The notes: a model not told the origin generated them from the letters alone. 64,000 bases of DNA from Homalodisca vitripennis (GCF_021130785.1 NC_060214.1:4119001-4183000); one strand, 5' to 3'. Counted from the stretch's first letter, positions 11,373 to 23,218 are shown. Numbers and translations: made by a program.

Positions 11373-13016
11373 ATGGCGGGAATTATTGGCGGAATTGGTG
11401 ACTTCGACAACAGTGCAGAAACTTGGAATTCGTATGTTGAACGATTTGAATTATTCGTTGACTGTAACAGTATTAGTGACGACAAAAAGGTTAGTACGTT
11501 ACTAACAGTCGTGGGTGTGAAAACGTACAGTTTGTTACAAGATTTATGTACGCCGGAAAAACCTTCAGTGAAAAAGTTTGATGAATTAGTGAAGTTAATT
11601 CAGGACCATTTGTACCCGAAGCCATCATTCATAGCTGAAAGGTACAAATTCAGCAAAAGGAATCAACAGGAAGGAGAATCAGTCGCAGAGTACATCGCCA
11701 GCCTCAAGAAATTGTCTGCATACTGCGAGTTTGGCGCATCCCTCAACGACTATCTCAGAGACAGACTGGTGAGCGGCATCAGGAGTGAGTCGACCAAGCA
11801 GAGGCTGTTGGGAGAGACCACCCTAACCTTCGACCAGGCTGTGAAAATCGTCTGCTCAGTGGAAGCGGCGGAGAAGAATGCGGCGGCATTGACAGTGAAC
11901 GGCGGCAGCCGGGTCCAGCGGATGGCAGCGCATCACCACCCACATGTGAGAGTCGGCGGCAGCGGTGGCAGCGCGAGCTACAACGCAAGGCACGAAGTCA
12001 AGGTGCAGTGTACGTGCTGTGGGCAGTGTGGTCACTATAGGAAGCAGTGCAAATTGTTTGGTGTTGTGTGTCACAAATGTGGTAAAAGAAATCACATATC
12101 TAAGGTATGTCGATCTACTGAAATTAGTAAGTTACCAGACAATCAGCTTTCGAAAGTTAAGAAAGGTATATCTTATCAGTCTAATTTTCAAAACAAGAAA
12201 AACAAAGATTATAAGATACATAATTTTGTAAATGATAGTTCAGAACTGTCAGATTCAAATAATTCTAAGAATTATGTTCAGAGTGATGAAAATCTTGAGA
12301 GTTATGTCGAGGACATACAGAATTTATTTAAAGTAAATGAAACTCACTGTGAAAGAATTAGAGTTGACCCAATTAAGATTAAAGTCCTAGTGCAAGGTCG
12401 AGAAACCATATTTGAAGTTGATACTGGAGCTAGTGTCACAGTGTGTAGTGAGGATTTTTATGAAAATAATTTTAGTTCTTGTAAATTGTTAGAAAACGAC
12501 CTAACTTTGAGTTCGTACACTAATGAACCTATTATACCTGTGGGCAAAGTTAATGTTGATGTTTGCTATGAGAAAATACATAAATGCTTAGATTTGTATG
12601 TGATTAGAGGAGGTTCACATCCTTTAATGGGTCGTGATTGGCTTAAAGTACTGGGAGTTGACATTTCGTTTAAAAATAACTTGTGTGTTATAAACAGACC
12701 TATAGATAACAAGGCTAATTTCGAGACAATGACGTCCGAGCTAACTAATCAATTTCCAGAAGTGTTCACTGAGAAACTAGGTCAGTATACAGGCGAACCA
12801 GTAAAACTAAATCTAAAAGAAAATGCTAGACCTAGGTATTTTAAGCCAAGACCGATACCATTCTCATTGAAAAGTAAGGTAGAAAAAGAACTACAACGCT
12901 TAGTTGACGAACAAGTGTTAATTCCAGTAAGCAGCTCGGAATGGGGAACGCCCATTGTACCAGTATTAAAAAAGAACGGTGAAATTAGGTTATGTGGAGA
13001 CTTTAAAGTTATCTAA
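11373..13016 (+). CDS. gypsy Gag-protease and start of RT (547 aa, ends at a frame break)
   Basis: The ATG at 11373 follows a leader of about 200 nt after the LTR. Residues 1-180 form a Ty3/gypsy Gag domain. Around residues 212-246 there are two CX2CX4HX4C zinc knuckles for nucleic-acid binding. The aspartic protease follows with its DTGA active site near residue 350 and a downstream LMGRDWL block. The frame then enters the RT (PRPIPFSLK, WGTPIVPVLKK, LCGDFK) and stops at 13014-13016 in the middle of that domain. The sense continues in the -1 frame, which points to a single-base loss (or two-base gain) near 13010. Gag and Pol were probably one polyprotein. Confidence 0.9.
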   Translation: MAGIIGGIGDFDNSAETWNSYVERFELFVDCNSISDDKKVSTLLTVVGVKTYSLLQDLCTPEKPSVKKFDELVKLIQDHLYPKPSFIAERYKFSKRNQQEGESVAEYIASLKKLSAYCEFGASLNDYLRDRLVSGIRSESTKQRLLGETTLTFDQAVKIVCSVEAAEKNAAALTVNGGSRVQRMAAHHHPHVRVGGSGGSASYNARHEVKVQCTCCGQCGHYRKQCKLFGVVCHKCGKRNHISKVCRSTEISKLPDNQLSKVKKGISYQSNFQNKKNKDYKIHNFVNDSSELSDSNNSKNYVQSDENLESYVEDIQNLFKVNETHCERIRVDPIKIKVLVQGRETIFEVDTGASVTVCSEDFYENNFSSCKLLENDLTLSSYTNEPIIPVGKVNVDVCYEKIHKCLDLYVIRGGSHPLMGRDWLKVLGVDISFKNNLCVINRPIDNKANFETMTSELTNQFPEVFTEKLGQYTGEPVKLNLKENARPRYFKPRPIPFSLKSKVEKELQRLVDEQVLIPVSSSEWGTPIVPVLKKNGEIRLCGDFKVI

Positions 13017-13019
13017 ATC

Positions 13020-15598
13020 AGTATCTAGAAGTAGACAAGTACCCTATACCTAGAATAGAAGATTTATTTGCAAATTTACAGCATGGAGAACGTTTCTCTA
13101 AAATAGATCTTAGTCAAGCCTATATGCAATTAAAGTTAGATAGTGAGTCACAAAAATTATGTACAATTAGCACGCATAAGGGTCTTTTCTCATATTGTAG
13201 AATGCCTTATGGAATCTCATCAGCCCCAGGCATATTTCAAAGAGTTATTGAACAATCTTTGCATAATTTAGAAGGCATATCAGTGTTCATGGATGATATT
13301 CTTATCACCGCACCTAATAACGAAACTCATGTAAGTAGGTTGCAAGAGGTTTGTAAACGCCTGAGTGAAAAAGGATTTACCGTAAAGAAAGATAAATGTA
13401 CATTCTTTGTAGACAAAATCGAGTATCTTGGTTTTAGTATCGATAAAGATGGACTGCATACCTCTGAATCTAAAATTAAAGCTATAAATCAAGCACCTGT
13501 ACCTAAATCTGTCACTCAAGTCAAAGCTTTTATTGGCTTGGTAAATTATTATGGAAAGTTTATCAAAAATTTGTCAACAATCTTGAGTCCGTTGTACAAC
13601 TTGTTAAAAAAGGACGTGCCATTTGATTTTGATGAAAAATGTCTCAAGTCATTTAGCCATGTCAAGGATGTTTTGACTAAAGCACCAGTTTTGGCGCATT
13701 ATGATTCAAAGTTGCCTGTAAAACTAGCAGTAGACGCAAGCTCGACAGGGCTGGGCTGCGTACTTAGTATCATAACCCCTGAAGGCGTTGAGAAACCTAT
13801 TGCATACCACTCTCGTACTTTATCACCAGCAGAATGTCAATATTCACAAATAGATAAGGAAGCTTTAGCAGTAGTATATGGAGTAAGGAAATTTCATCAA
13901 TATTTGTATGGCCGAAAATTCACATTGTGTACTGATCACAAACCTTTAATTAGCATATTTGGACCGAAAAAGGGTTTACCTGTTTTCGCAGCAAGCCGAT
14001 TACAAAGATACGCATTATTTTTAAGTGGATACAATTTTGATGTACAGTATGTAAGGTCAGAAAAGCATGGTAACGCAGACGCATTATCACGCTTACCATT
14101 AAGCACTAAACACGTTGTAAATAATAACAATGAACCAAGGTGGAAAGGTACCTATTTACACTGTATCGCTGAAAGCTCAGTACCTTTAACTTTTGAAGAT
14201 GTAAAAGCTGAAACCCAAAATGATCCTATTATAAAACAAATACATAACTATGTGATGTACGGATGGCCAAATTTTTTGTCAGGAGAGAATAGGGAATTGT
14301 TACCTTATTTCCAAAGGAAGGACGAGCTAACAGTTGAGCATGGCATTGTTATGTGGGGATATAGAATTGTTGTTCCTAACAAGTTGCGTAGCTACATATT
14401 AAATGAGTTACACGCGAGTCACTTGGGAATTGTAAAAATGAAGTCAGTAGCAAGATCCTATATTTGGTGGCCAAATATAGATGAAAACATTGAAAGCCTA
14501 GCGAACAATTGCTCTTCCTGTCTTATGGAACGTTCTAGTCCTAGTAAGAGTAATCTACATGTTTGGCACTATCCATCTATGCCATGGGAAAGATTGCATA
14601 TTGATTACTTGGGTCCTTTCAAAGATAAGACCTACTTGGTAGTAATTGATGCTTACACTAAGTGGTTGGAAGTATTTGAAGTAGGCTCTACTTCAGCTAA
14701 GCTAGCTATAGAAAAGTTAAGAGAACTATTTTCTAGATTTGGATTACCTGTCACTATCCATAGTGATAATGGACCACCATTTACCTCAGTTGAATTTAAA
14801 AATTTCATGCAACTTAATGGTATAAGACATACATTTTCACCAGCTTATCATCCTCAGTCTAATGGTCAGGCTGAGAACTCAGTTAAGTATGCTAAACGTA
14901 AAATAAGATTGGCTTTTCAAGAAAATATTGATACTAAAGTAGCCTTGAATAGGATGTTATTTGATTACAGAAACTCCGTTCATAGCACTACTAACGAGAC
15001 ACCTGCCAAATTAATGTTTAATAGACCACTAAGATGCAGGCTAGATTTACTCAGACCTAATATAGCCAGAACTGTGCAATTAAAACAGGACAAACAAAAA
15101 GAATATTTTGGCGGTAGAAAAACGAGAATTCTATTTCCTAATCAATCTGTATTAGTGAGAGATTATCGCTCTAAAGACAAATGGATAGAGGGCATTGTAA
15201 TAAAACAGTTAAATAATGTAATGTATTCTGTTATGACAAAAACTGGTCTAATTTGGAGTAGACATATTGATCAGCTGATAGGACTACACAGTAGTATTGT
15301 TGACAGTGACAGTCAAATTCCACCATCTCAGGACCGTACAGTTGCGGAGCGTGAGACAGGCGCTCAGTGTCCGCCAACTCCAAGCCCAGTCAGAATTAGT
15401 AACACTGACCTCACTAAATCAGCTGGTCTCTCCCCCTCCTCACCGCATCATACCTCTCCATGTCACATCACTACCCCTCATTCTAGACCACGTCTTTCTC
15501 TACCCTCAGCTGTTCCTTCTCCTGTCACTAGAACAGCTGATCATACAAACAGATACCCAACTCGTATTAGGAAACCTGTAGAGAAATTAAACTTGTAA
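13020..15598 (+). CDS. gypsy Pol: RT-RNase H-integrase (downstream of the frame break)
   Basis: The first in-frame ATG is at 13124, but pol sense in this frame begins near 13020, so that ATG is internal and not a real start. The RT catalytic block is FMDD (about 13285). RNase H follows (AVDASSTGLG at about 13730, IDKEALAV, TDHKPL, GNADALSR). Integrase has an HHCC zinc domain (HASHLG...CSSC) and a D-D-35-E core, with Asp in IDYLG, Asp in SDNG near 14764 and Glu in GQAEN near 14873. The tail after about 15300 is Ser/Pro-rich with a basic end. All catalytic residues that I can check are present; only the upstream frame break disables it. Confidence 0.92.
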
Positions 15599-15738
15599 AT
15601 AACTTGCAGTACTTAAGGATGACATTTAATAATGATATGTGTTATTTATATTTATATGTGTTTATTATATATTTATTATTACACTTGTATTGTTTAATTT
15701 ATCTATGACTTGTGTGAATTCAATTTATTTTGAAATTT

Positions 15739-15751
15739 GGAAGGGAGGAAA
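15739..15751 (+). promoter_or_regulatory. polypurine tract
   Basis: GGAAGGGAGGAAA abuts the 3' LTR start at 15752, the expected site for plus-strand priming. Confidence 0.85.
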
Positions 15752-16057
15752 TGTAATGTATTGAATTACAATAATAATTATTATACATATTATAAATTGT
15801 TACTGGCAAGTTAAAGCCACAGCCAAAGACCAACTGTATGATCTATGATGCTGTGACGTCATATGGGGTGATTAGTTTGAATAAATGCCATTGGCTGTTC
15901 TCATCACGCCACCAGATCACACCACCTACCACTTCCAGTGTCCTCAGTGTCCTGCCCTTGTCTCTCTCTCTGTTACCCTCCAACCTTAACCGAGCACAGT
16001 CGATGATGTAAACTAATTCAGTCTTTTATTCCGATTCCCCGTAACCCGTACACAACA
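15752..16057 (+). repeat. 3' LTR
   Basis: The 306-bp copy matches the 5' LTR apart from the 12-bp AT indel and one base in the terminal CGTAC(A/G)CAACA. Confidence 0.93.
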
Positions 16058-16062
16058 ATAAT

Positions 16063-16698
16063 AAGTGCGTGTGTGTGTGCTGTCATGCTGTATAAATTCT
16101 TGTGCAAATATCTCAGATGTCTGCTTCTAAGCTGTTTTATTGAAAAGTCTTGGTAAATCGATGCAAACTCTGTTCGGAATGAATTACAAAAAAACTGTTT
16201 GAAAAAGTAACTAAAACTCTTTAAAACCTTTTAATAAAAATTTGAAAAAAATCAATAAAACATTATTACTCTACAAAATTGATGGTAAGACATTCTTTTA
16301 TTACATTTTTACCGATAACGATTAAATGCATTTTATTTCTTTTATTAATTTCTGTAATCTTTTTTTCATCTAAAAACATTCAAAAAATCTGTTAGGCAAA
16401 TGCACTTTTTAAAATCTTCTAATTCTGCACTAATTGTTATTCCAAATTTATCCTTTATTTTCTCTAAATTCAGTTATATTTCTTTTTTTTAATTCGTTGA
16501 TTTTTTATATTCTTCAAATGCAAATTATCCAACATCATTCAACTCCTTCAAGAACTCTATTATTTAGAAAAAATTATTTAAGAAACTCGTTTTTATGATT
16601 TTGAAAATTTGCTACAAACAGATGACATTATTCTTTCTATAATTCTAGGACTCAAATGATAGAGTGCATAATGGTGTCTAATAACAACTTTTTTAATA
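16063..16698. other. right arm of split inverted repeat and AT-rich DNA
   Basis: About 16063-16200 is the inverted partner of 10620-10815. Beyond this, minus-strand peptide-like runs continue from the neighbouring eroded frame, but with stops and frame changes. Confidence 0.4.
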
Positions 16699-17145
16699 TT
16701 AATAATTATTTTGATCAAGATATTCTTCAAGTATTTTCTTCAAATGTACTATGAAATCATCAAAAATGTCCGGTTTGAAATCGTAAATAAATGTTATACC
16801 TAAATAGTGAAAAATTATATGTATTATCGTTTCATAATAAATATGTTAATTTACACCAACACATCTGATATATACTTCAAACAACATTTTGACTTTTTCA
16901 AAATTCAAGTCAAATTTGTCATTCTTTTTTTCTTAATTATTTTATTAATTCTGTTATTTTATCATGTCCATATTACAATTTTCTAAGCAGATTATGCAAA
17001 TGTGTCAATTTGTTTTTATTTTCTTTGGTTTAGACCTTTCATACAAGATTATTTTGCAATTTTTACAAACTAGATATCTTTTATTAATAATTTCGCCTTT
17101 TTCTGAACAATTATAACAATTTATATTAATGGCTTCTTCATTCAT
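16699..17145 (-). pseudogene. eroded minus-strand frame with CXXC pairs, family unknown
   Basis: Reading down from the ATG at 17145, one frame gives 46 open codons with two CX2C pairs (CYNC and CKNC, zinc-ribbon spacing), then another cysteine group (CIIC...C). After a cluster of stops it resumes for about 22 and then 45 codons ending NNY-stop. The stops are concentrated in one third of the frame. Further peptide-like runs on the same strand continue down to about 16260. Random AT-rich DNA can produce such runs, so this is tentative. It might be a decayed transposon or viral gene, or an unrecognised host pseudogene. Confidence 0.35.
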
Positions 17146-17881
17146 TTATGTAGAACGACTTTTTTGTTTAAAATGCCAAGAGAAATTATAGAGCTTTACC
17201 AATTTATAAATATTTTTACACAAATGTCTAGGTATATATTATTACAACCAAGATAACTAAAAACTATTGCCCTATGTACTATTATTATTATAGAAAATTT
17301 ATGTAGTTTTGCACCTACACGCCCAAAAACGCTAACACTTACAATTTTTTATTTTTTTGAAGAGGAGGATTAAGAGAAAGAACATGATTTGTTACAAAAA
17401 ACTTTACAAAACATTACGTTAATTTTGTGTAATATATTTATCGTCGTTTTCTTCGTTTATCGCTAGGTAGCGTGCATCCCCCAACGTTTCAAGTGGCAAC
17501 ATTTTTAGTGTTAGTGAAATATCTTCCCATAGACTGATAAATACTCAAAGACAGCTACACAAAATTTTAGACTACCGGAAATGTATACAGGAGGGTTTTC
17601 ATTGGCTGTAAAAAATGGACTACCCATCTGTTTACACTTCTAATGCTGAAGTCAATTAAATGGGTTTGTGGATGATTTGAAGAGGATTATAAAATCTACT
17701 ACTTATAATAAGCTTACGTGTTTTCACTGTGAGGGGGGATATATTTCATAGAATTTATAAACCTACTTCAAACTCCCTTTACTATAATCTTTTTCACGTA
17801 ATAAGGCGATACAAACTTTTGGTCAATAGAATGCTGTGATTTCAATACTAAGAATTTCGAAGAAAATATTTATTTGTCAAA

Positions 17882-19350
17882 ATGTGGAGTCGTACTGCTC
17901 TTATGTCGCCCACTCCTGCTATTTCATCTAGAATGTTCTATGAGACAGATGAGGTTCCACCTGAAAAGAGTCCACTGTTTACTTTTTATTTTGCATCTGT
18001 TTTCAGAGAGGCCGTTCTTGCATCTACCGCTGCCAACTTAGACTACATGCTGAACCAATCTCTTTCAAAATGTGTATTCTCTTCCACTACCTTAGAAAAA
18101 ACGAGATTTAGGATATGAGCCAAGGTGGTGGCACCGATGGAATATTAGTAGTTATCCTTAAATACGTTACTCTTCTATCATATCTTTAGGAATCATAAAA
18201 TCTCAAACATAGCAAATGTTGACCTGATATATAAAGTGGGGAAAAGACAACGTGAAGAACTGCAGACGTATTGTTATTCTTTCAAATTATTATATTGTAC
18301 GGTCTGTTTCAGTTTTCGTGTTTCAACAACGTTTCCTCTGTAGACGGTGTACTATTACAAACATCCACTTCTATAGGACACATTAATAACATTTCTCATA
18401 TCCTACGCATTTTATTGTATTTACCTTGACTTTTCAAAGGCATTGGATCGAGTTCATCACCGCACCGAATACTCCTTATTAAACTAAAACGTTTTGGAAT
18501 ACGTGGTTCATTGTTAAAGTGGCTTTCTACAGTTACTAGTACTGAATAGTCAAGTGTAAGAATGTTACAGCTCTGCCGTTTCCTGTCCTATCAAGCGTGC
18601 CCCAAGGTTCACAATTGAGTCCTTTGTTTTGTTATTAACAACGTATTCAGCATTATAAATAGCCTACTGTTACCTTATGTTTGTTGGTGATTATGGTTTT
18701 ATCCTAACACTTCTATCTTCATGATCACCATTATCTTCAGGTTTCTTTCGGCAACATTGCTCTTTGGTGAAAGGTAAATTGTATGAAACGTAACTTAGCC
18801 AAGTGTATGTCATTATACGGATATCCATTACTGACTCCTTTACTTTAACACTTAATGGTGTTAATTAATGGAGAGTTTATATGCAAGGTTAAGGATTTGG
18901 GAGTTATTTTGACCCCGATTCAAAGTCACATATCACATTGCCTGACTAAGATTATATCTCTTGTCATACAAAGATCAACAAGGGACTTTCAATGTCCTTA
19001 TTCTATAGTCTGCACCTCTTGTTCGTCCCATATTGGAATATAAATCAGTAATTTAGTCACCAAATCAGGCTGGCATAAACCTTGGACACGCCTGATAGAA
19101 CAGGAAACAGGAGGAACATAGCATTCTCAAACTTTGAGACAGATTGTCTCAACAATTCCCACATTTCATTTAGATCCACATCTGAGTGAACCATATTGAT
19201 ACAAACTTAATGTTACATACTTTTCATGAATTCACTATATTGCACTTTGTTCCGTGATTTTTAGGTTCTTTCTATTCATGTTTTGAGCATTCTAAATGTC
19301 ATTGCAGTGTTACAGATATGACCCAGAAGCCTGGATTCTCCCCAGACCAC
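17882..19350 (+). pseudogene. decayed non-LTR reverse transcriptase (Jockey-like)
   Basis: Fragments in several plus frames follow RT order: FYFASVFRE (about 17985), a GTDGI block (about 18130), LIKLKRFGIRGSLLKWL (about 18480), a VPQGSQLSP-like block (about 18595), VKDLGVIL (about 18890) and a PILEYKS block (about 19030). Stops and frameshifts interrupt every segment and the catalytic YADD is unrecognisable. The fragment appears to end near 19400 (AATAAATAATT). No endonuclease or ORF1 was seen upstream, so it is probably 5'-truncated. Confidence 0.65.
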
Positions 19351-19566
19351 AAGTAAATGTAAGAATTCTATACATGTACTTTGTTTTTAAATCTGAATAA
19401 ATAATTAACAGTTGATTATGTATTTAATACACCTTTGATTTGTACTATGCTTTACTAATTTTGTGTACAAACTCAAAAGTAAAATAAGATTATTTAAGAT
19501 TTTTGTTTTCTTAGGTCAAGAAACTAAAAAAACTCATAATTGCACTTGGTTCTAAAATGAACTTTG

Positions 19567-19712
19567 TGCTTGCACCCAGTGACAGGACTGTCCAAGGCTG
19601 GTAGAGGACTTTTCCTTCTCTGTTTACCAATGAGATTTATGCTTGCGCCCAGAGTGACAGGATTGTCCAAGGCTGATAGATGACTTTTCCTTCTCTGTTT
19701 AACAATGGGATT
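19567..19712 (+). repeat. 73-bp direct duplication
   Basis: TGCTTGC(A/G)CCCAG...GACAGGA...TGTCCAAGGCTG and the following TTTTCCTTCTCTGTTT occur at 19567 and again at 19640, with a few substitutions. Confidence 0.8.
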
Positions 19713-20559
19713 TGTTGGATAATCTGATGTACTCGGATACAGTCATTTCTAGTTAAAGGCATAATAAATTCTTGGAAAGAATTAGCTACTGTTTTTTGTT
19801 CAAGCACTACTTTATAAATATGTTGTGCGTTCTTAAATGTAATTAGACATATTTTCTTCTGATACATAATGGTTTTACGAGTCGAAAATGGCAAAGAAGT
19901 TCCATTATAACATATTCAAACTTTTTCTGGAAGAAATTAAATTTTGACACCAAAGGAAAAACAACCCTGTTAATCTTGTGTTAAAATTATAATACGACCC
20001 CGTTGCAGATTTTAGATTAATACATGTTTAAAATTGATAAAGGCAAAAACAAAACACCTGTACTCTTTCCATTCTTACTGTCATACAAAGACTAGAACTA
20101 AAAGTGTGATACTCACGTAAATTAATGTGAAATTAGACAAGAAAAATAATGATATGATTGGATTTTTTTAGGTCTGTTGGTTTGGCCTGAAACATTATTC
20201 AAACTAGAAGGAACATAATTTCTGTGCTTCTTCATTACCTATAAAAAGTTATAATCTTAATCTTCTTAAATAGAACCAACTAACAGGGAAAATGGTACAA
20301 TGTCCACATTGTGAGTGAGGGGAATAAGATCATGTCTTTTATCGGTAACTTTTAGAACGTAATGTAACATATGATAAACTTGGTATTAGTTTATAACATT
20401 CTAACTCCCGACAATTAATTACAACATTTGGAATCAGACAAACTTGGTTTTAAAAAACTGTTTTCTACAATTTTATTAATTACAAGAACAGGAATCAGAC
20501 AAACCTGACTTTAAAAACAATATCTACAATTTTAATAATTACACCAGGAATCAAATACT
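19713..20559. other. unassigned AT-rich stretch
   Basis: There is no supportable gene. The last 150 bp contain diverged relatives of the following array (GGAATCAGACAAACCT strings at about 20430 and 20490). Confidence 0.4.
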
Positions 20560-21720
20560 GTTATTGACACTTGATATCGACACTACCTTCCATTTCAACA
20601 AAGAGGAGTCAGATAAACCTCTAAATAAAAAAAACTGATAAATCCTAGTATAGAAACCTGATATTGACACTACCCTACCGCTTTAACAAAGAGGAGTCAG
20701 ATAAACCTCCAAATAAAAATCTGATAAATCCTAGTATAGACACCTGATACTGACACTACCCTATCGTTTTAACAAAGAGGAGTCATATAAACCTCCAAAT
20801 AAAAACTGATAAATCCTAGTATAGAAACCTGATATTGACACTACCCTATCGTTTTAACAAAGAGGAGTCAGATAAACCTCCAAATAAAAATCTGATAAAT
20901 CCTAGTATAGACACCTGATACTGACACTACCCTATCGTTTTAACAAAGAGGAGTCATATAAACCTCCAAATAAAAACTGATAAATCCTAGTATAGAAACC
21001 TGATATTGACACTACCCTATCGTTTTAACAAAGAGGAGTCAGATAAACCTCCAAATAAAAATCTGATAAATCCTAGTATAGACACCTGATACTGACACTA
21101 CCCTATCGTTTTAACAAAGAGGAGTCATATAAACCTCCAAATAAAAACTGATAAATCCTAGTATAGAAACCTGATATTGACACTACCCTATCGTTTTAAC
21201 AAAGAGGAGTCATATAAACCTCCAAATAAAAATCTGATAAATCCTAGTATAGACACCTGATACTGACACTACCCTATCGTTTTAACAAAGAGGAGTCATA
21301 TAAACCTCCAAATAAAAACTGATAAATCCTAGTATAGAAACCTGATATTGACACTACCCTATCGTTTTAACAAAGAGGAGTCATATAAACCTCCAAATAA
21401 AAACTGATAAATCCTAGTATAGAAACCTGATATTGACACTACCCTACCGCTTTAACAAAGAGGAGTCAGATAAACCTCCAAATAAAAACTGATAAATCCT
21501 AGTATAGAAACCTGATATTGACACTACCCTACCGCTTTAACAAAGAGGAGTCAGATAAACCTCCAAATAAAAATCTGATAAATCCTAGTATAGACAGACA
21601 CCTGATATTGACATTAACTTTCCGGCTTAACAAAGAGGAGTCAGACAAACCTCTAAATATAAACTAATAAATCTTGTTATTGACAACTGATATTGGACAC
21701 CACCCTTCAGTTTTAACAAA
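20560..21720 (+). repeat. 85/86-bp tandem array (about 13-14 copies) with dimer organisation
   Basis: AACAAAGAGGAGTCA recurs at 20597, 20685, 20771, 20856, 20942, 21027 and onward at 85-86-bp steps. Two monomer variants (AGTATAGACACCTGATACTG and AGTATAGAAACCTGATATTG) alternate through the middle, giving a dimer of about 171 bp. The ends are more diverged than the centre, as expected from unequal exchange. It stops about 90 bp before the PWWP-like ORF1 at 21812 and may be the 5' region of that retrotransposon. Confidence 0.9.
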
Positions 21721-21811
21721 GCGTTAGACAATGATTATTTTTAAAAACAGATTTTTACACTTGGACCTCAAGATCATTGACATTATTGATCATTGACAAA
21801 TAATTGCTATT

Positions 21812-23218
21812 ATGAACAATTTTTCAGTAAGAGATATAGTCTTTGCAAAACTGAAGGGCTATTGCCACTGGTCAGCTACTGTAACAGAAATAGTTAACAC
21901 TGAAAACAAGCCATTTAAGTATGTTGTTACTTTTTTGGAGACAATAAAACTGCATCACTAAAATAATCTTGCCTGGCTTCCTAGTCCGACAATTTCGACA
22001 ATTATGAAGCACAATTAACAGATAATTTCAAAAATAAAATTCAACTCTGAAGGAAGCTTCAAAAGCATTAAAATCAGTTGGATCTCCCCCAAATATTGAA
22101 ATCCCCTCTCACAATCTTAATGAAGATTTAAAGCCGACATCAGACGACTGCTTAAACTCAATGGATAAGGATTCAGACAACATAACTTCCTAAGACAGGA
22201 AATTAATACAAGCAAGGAAAAAATCCCCCCGCAACAAAGTACTACTGAAGATGTACAAGCCAAAATTAAAAACTTAGAAGATGCTGACCTTGAGACATCT
22301 CTTACCTTAGCAGCGGAAGTAGGGCATACTCTACTAATCAAAAATAGTAATCTAAAACGAGAATTGCACAACCAAGTTCTTAAAAACTCAGAGGTATTCA
22401 AACACATCACCAAGTTAGTTGAGCTTGGAAGGACTGAACTTGAGATAAAATTTGAAGAGCTTGAACGTGAAAATGAAGCTTTAATCGACAGAAATATGAC
22501 CTTAAAGGAAGCCCTAAATGAAGCTGAGCACCAACTCACTAAAGAGAAAGAACTTCAGTCTCAACTTGATCTTACTTTCAAAGAACAGGACAAAGAAAAA
22601 GAGCAAATAATTTTCAATAATGAAAAAGAGATAAAAAATTGAAATAAATCATAAGTAAAATGAAAACCAGTCAGTGCTATGATGAAAATAATCGTTTACA
22701 TGTCTCAAAACCCCTAAACACTATAGCAACACAGACCAACTCCACAGAAACCCAAAAAATTCTTTTTCAAACCCCCTTCTTGAAATAGCTTAAATTAAAA
22801 TCCATCAAGAAAAAATGGAGCATGTAAGATCACTTAGAAACTAAACTCTCACCATTAGTGAAATATAAAAATCCTATAACAAATAAATTAAACAATTAGC
22901 ACCCTTCAGCCAGCCAACAAAAAACTATTATCTTAACGCCTGAATCTCAGAAGAGGATACCTATATTAAACAGACTGTAAAAAAGTCAAATACAACAAAA
23001 AAACATCTACAGTGTCTCGCTTCAAGTTCAAAAGTAAAAAAGAAGCTACTATGACATATATTTCCTGCTCTAAAGGAAAAGAAGAATCACCCTTTAAAAT
23101 AATCGCTACAGTGACAATTAGCCAGCCGCTTAAAACCTGTAGACTCCCTCCAGAACATGCTAGGTTAAGAAGGGAAACAGAAACAATAGTAGATTTTTTC
23201 GATAACAATATATCCTAA
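21812..23218 (+). pseudogene. retrotransposon ORF1 remnant: PWWP-like domain + coiled coil
   Basis: The ATG at 21812 opens NNFSVRDIVFAKLKGYCHWS, then KYVVTF and, after a one-base frame change, FFGDNKTASL and a LAWLPSP block. This matches the PWWP fold signature (V.AK..GY..WPA..., V.FFGD) used by chromatin proteins to bind methylated nucleosomes. After an acidic linker, about 22240-22640 encodes a long charged coiled coil (KNLEDADLETSLTLAAEVGH, then many Glu/Lys heptads) likely to drive multimerisation. A basic segment follows at about 23012-23218. The combination suggests an ORF1 that tethers the element's RNP to chromatin; that role is inference. Confidence 0.65.

Larger units (their letters stand above)
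10854..16057 (+). mobile_element. Ty3/gypsy LTR retrotransposon, nearly intact
   Basis: Two LTRs (10854-11171 and 15752-16057) start TGTAATG and end CAACA. They differ essentially by a 12-bp AT indel and one base near the 3' end, so the insertion is young. A 5-bp duplication ATAAT lies just outside (10849-10853 and 16058-16062). The domain order is gag, CCHC knuckles, protease, reverse transcriptase, RNase H, integrase, which is the Ty3/gypsy order. There is no envelope-like frame after the integrase, so nothing suggests an infectious retrovirus. One frame break in the RT leaves pol non-contiguous. Confidence 0.95.

Noticed and set aside
13000..13030. Programmed -1 frameshift between the two gypsy frames
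   Set aside because: The phase change is -1, but it falls inside the RT domain and there is no slippery heptamer in the right phase. A simple indel explains it better.
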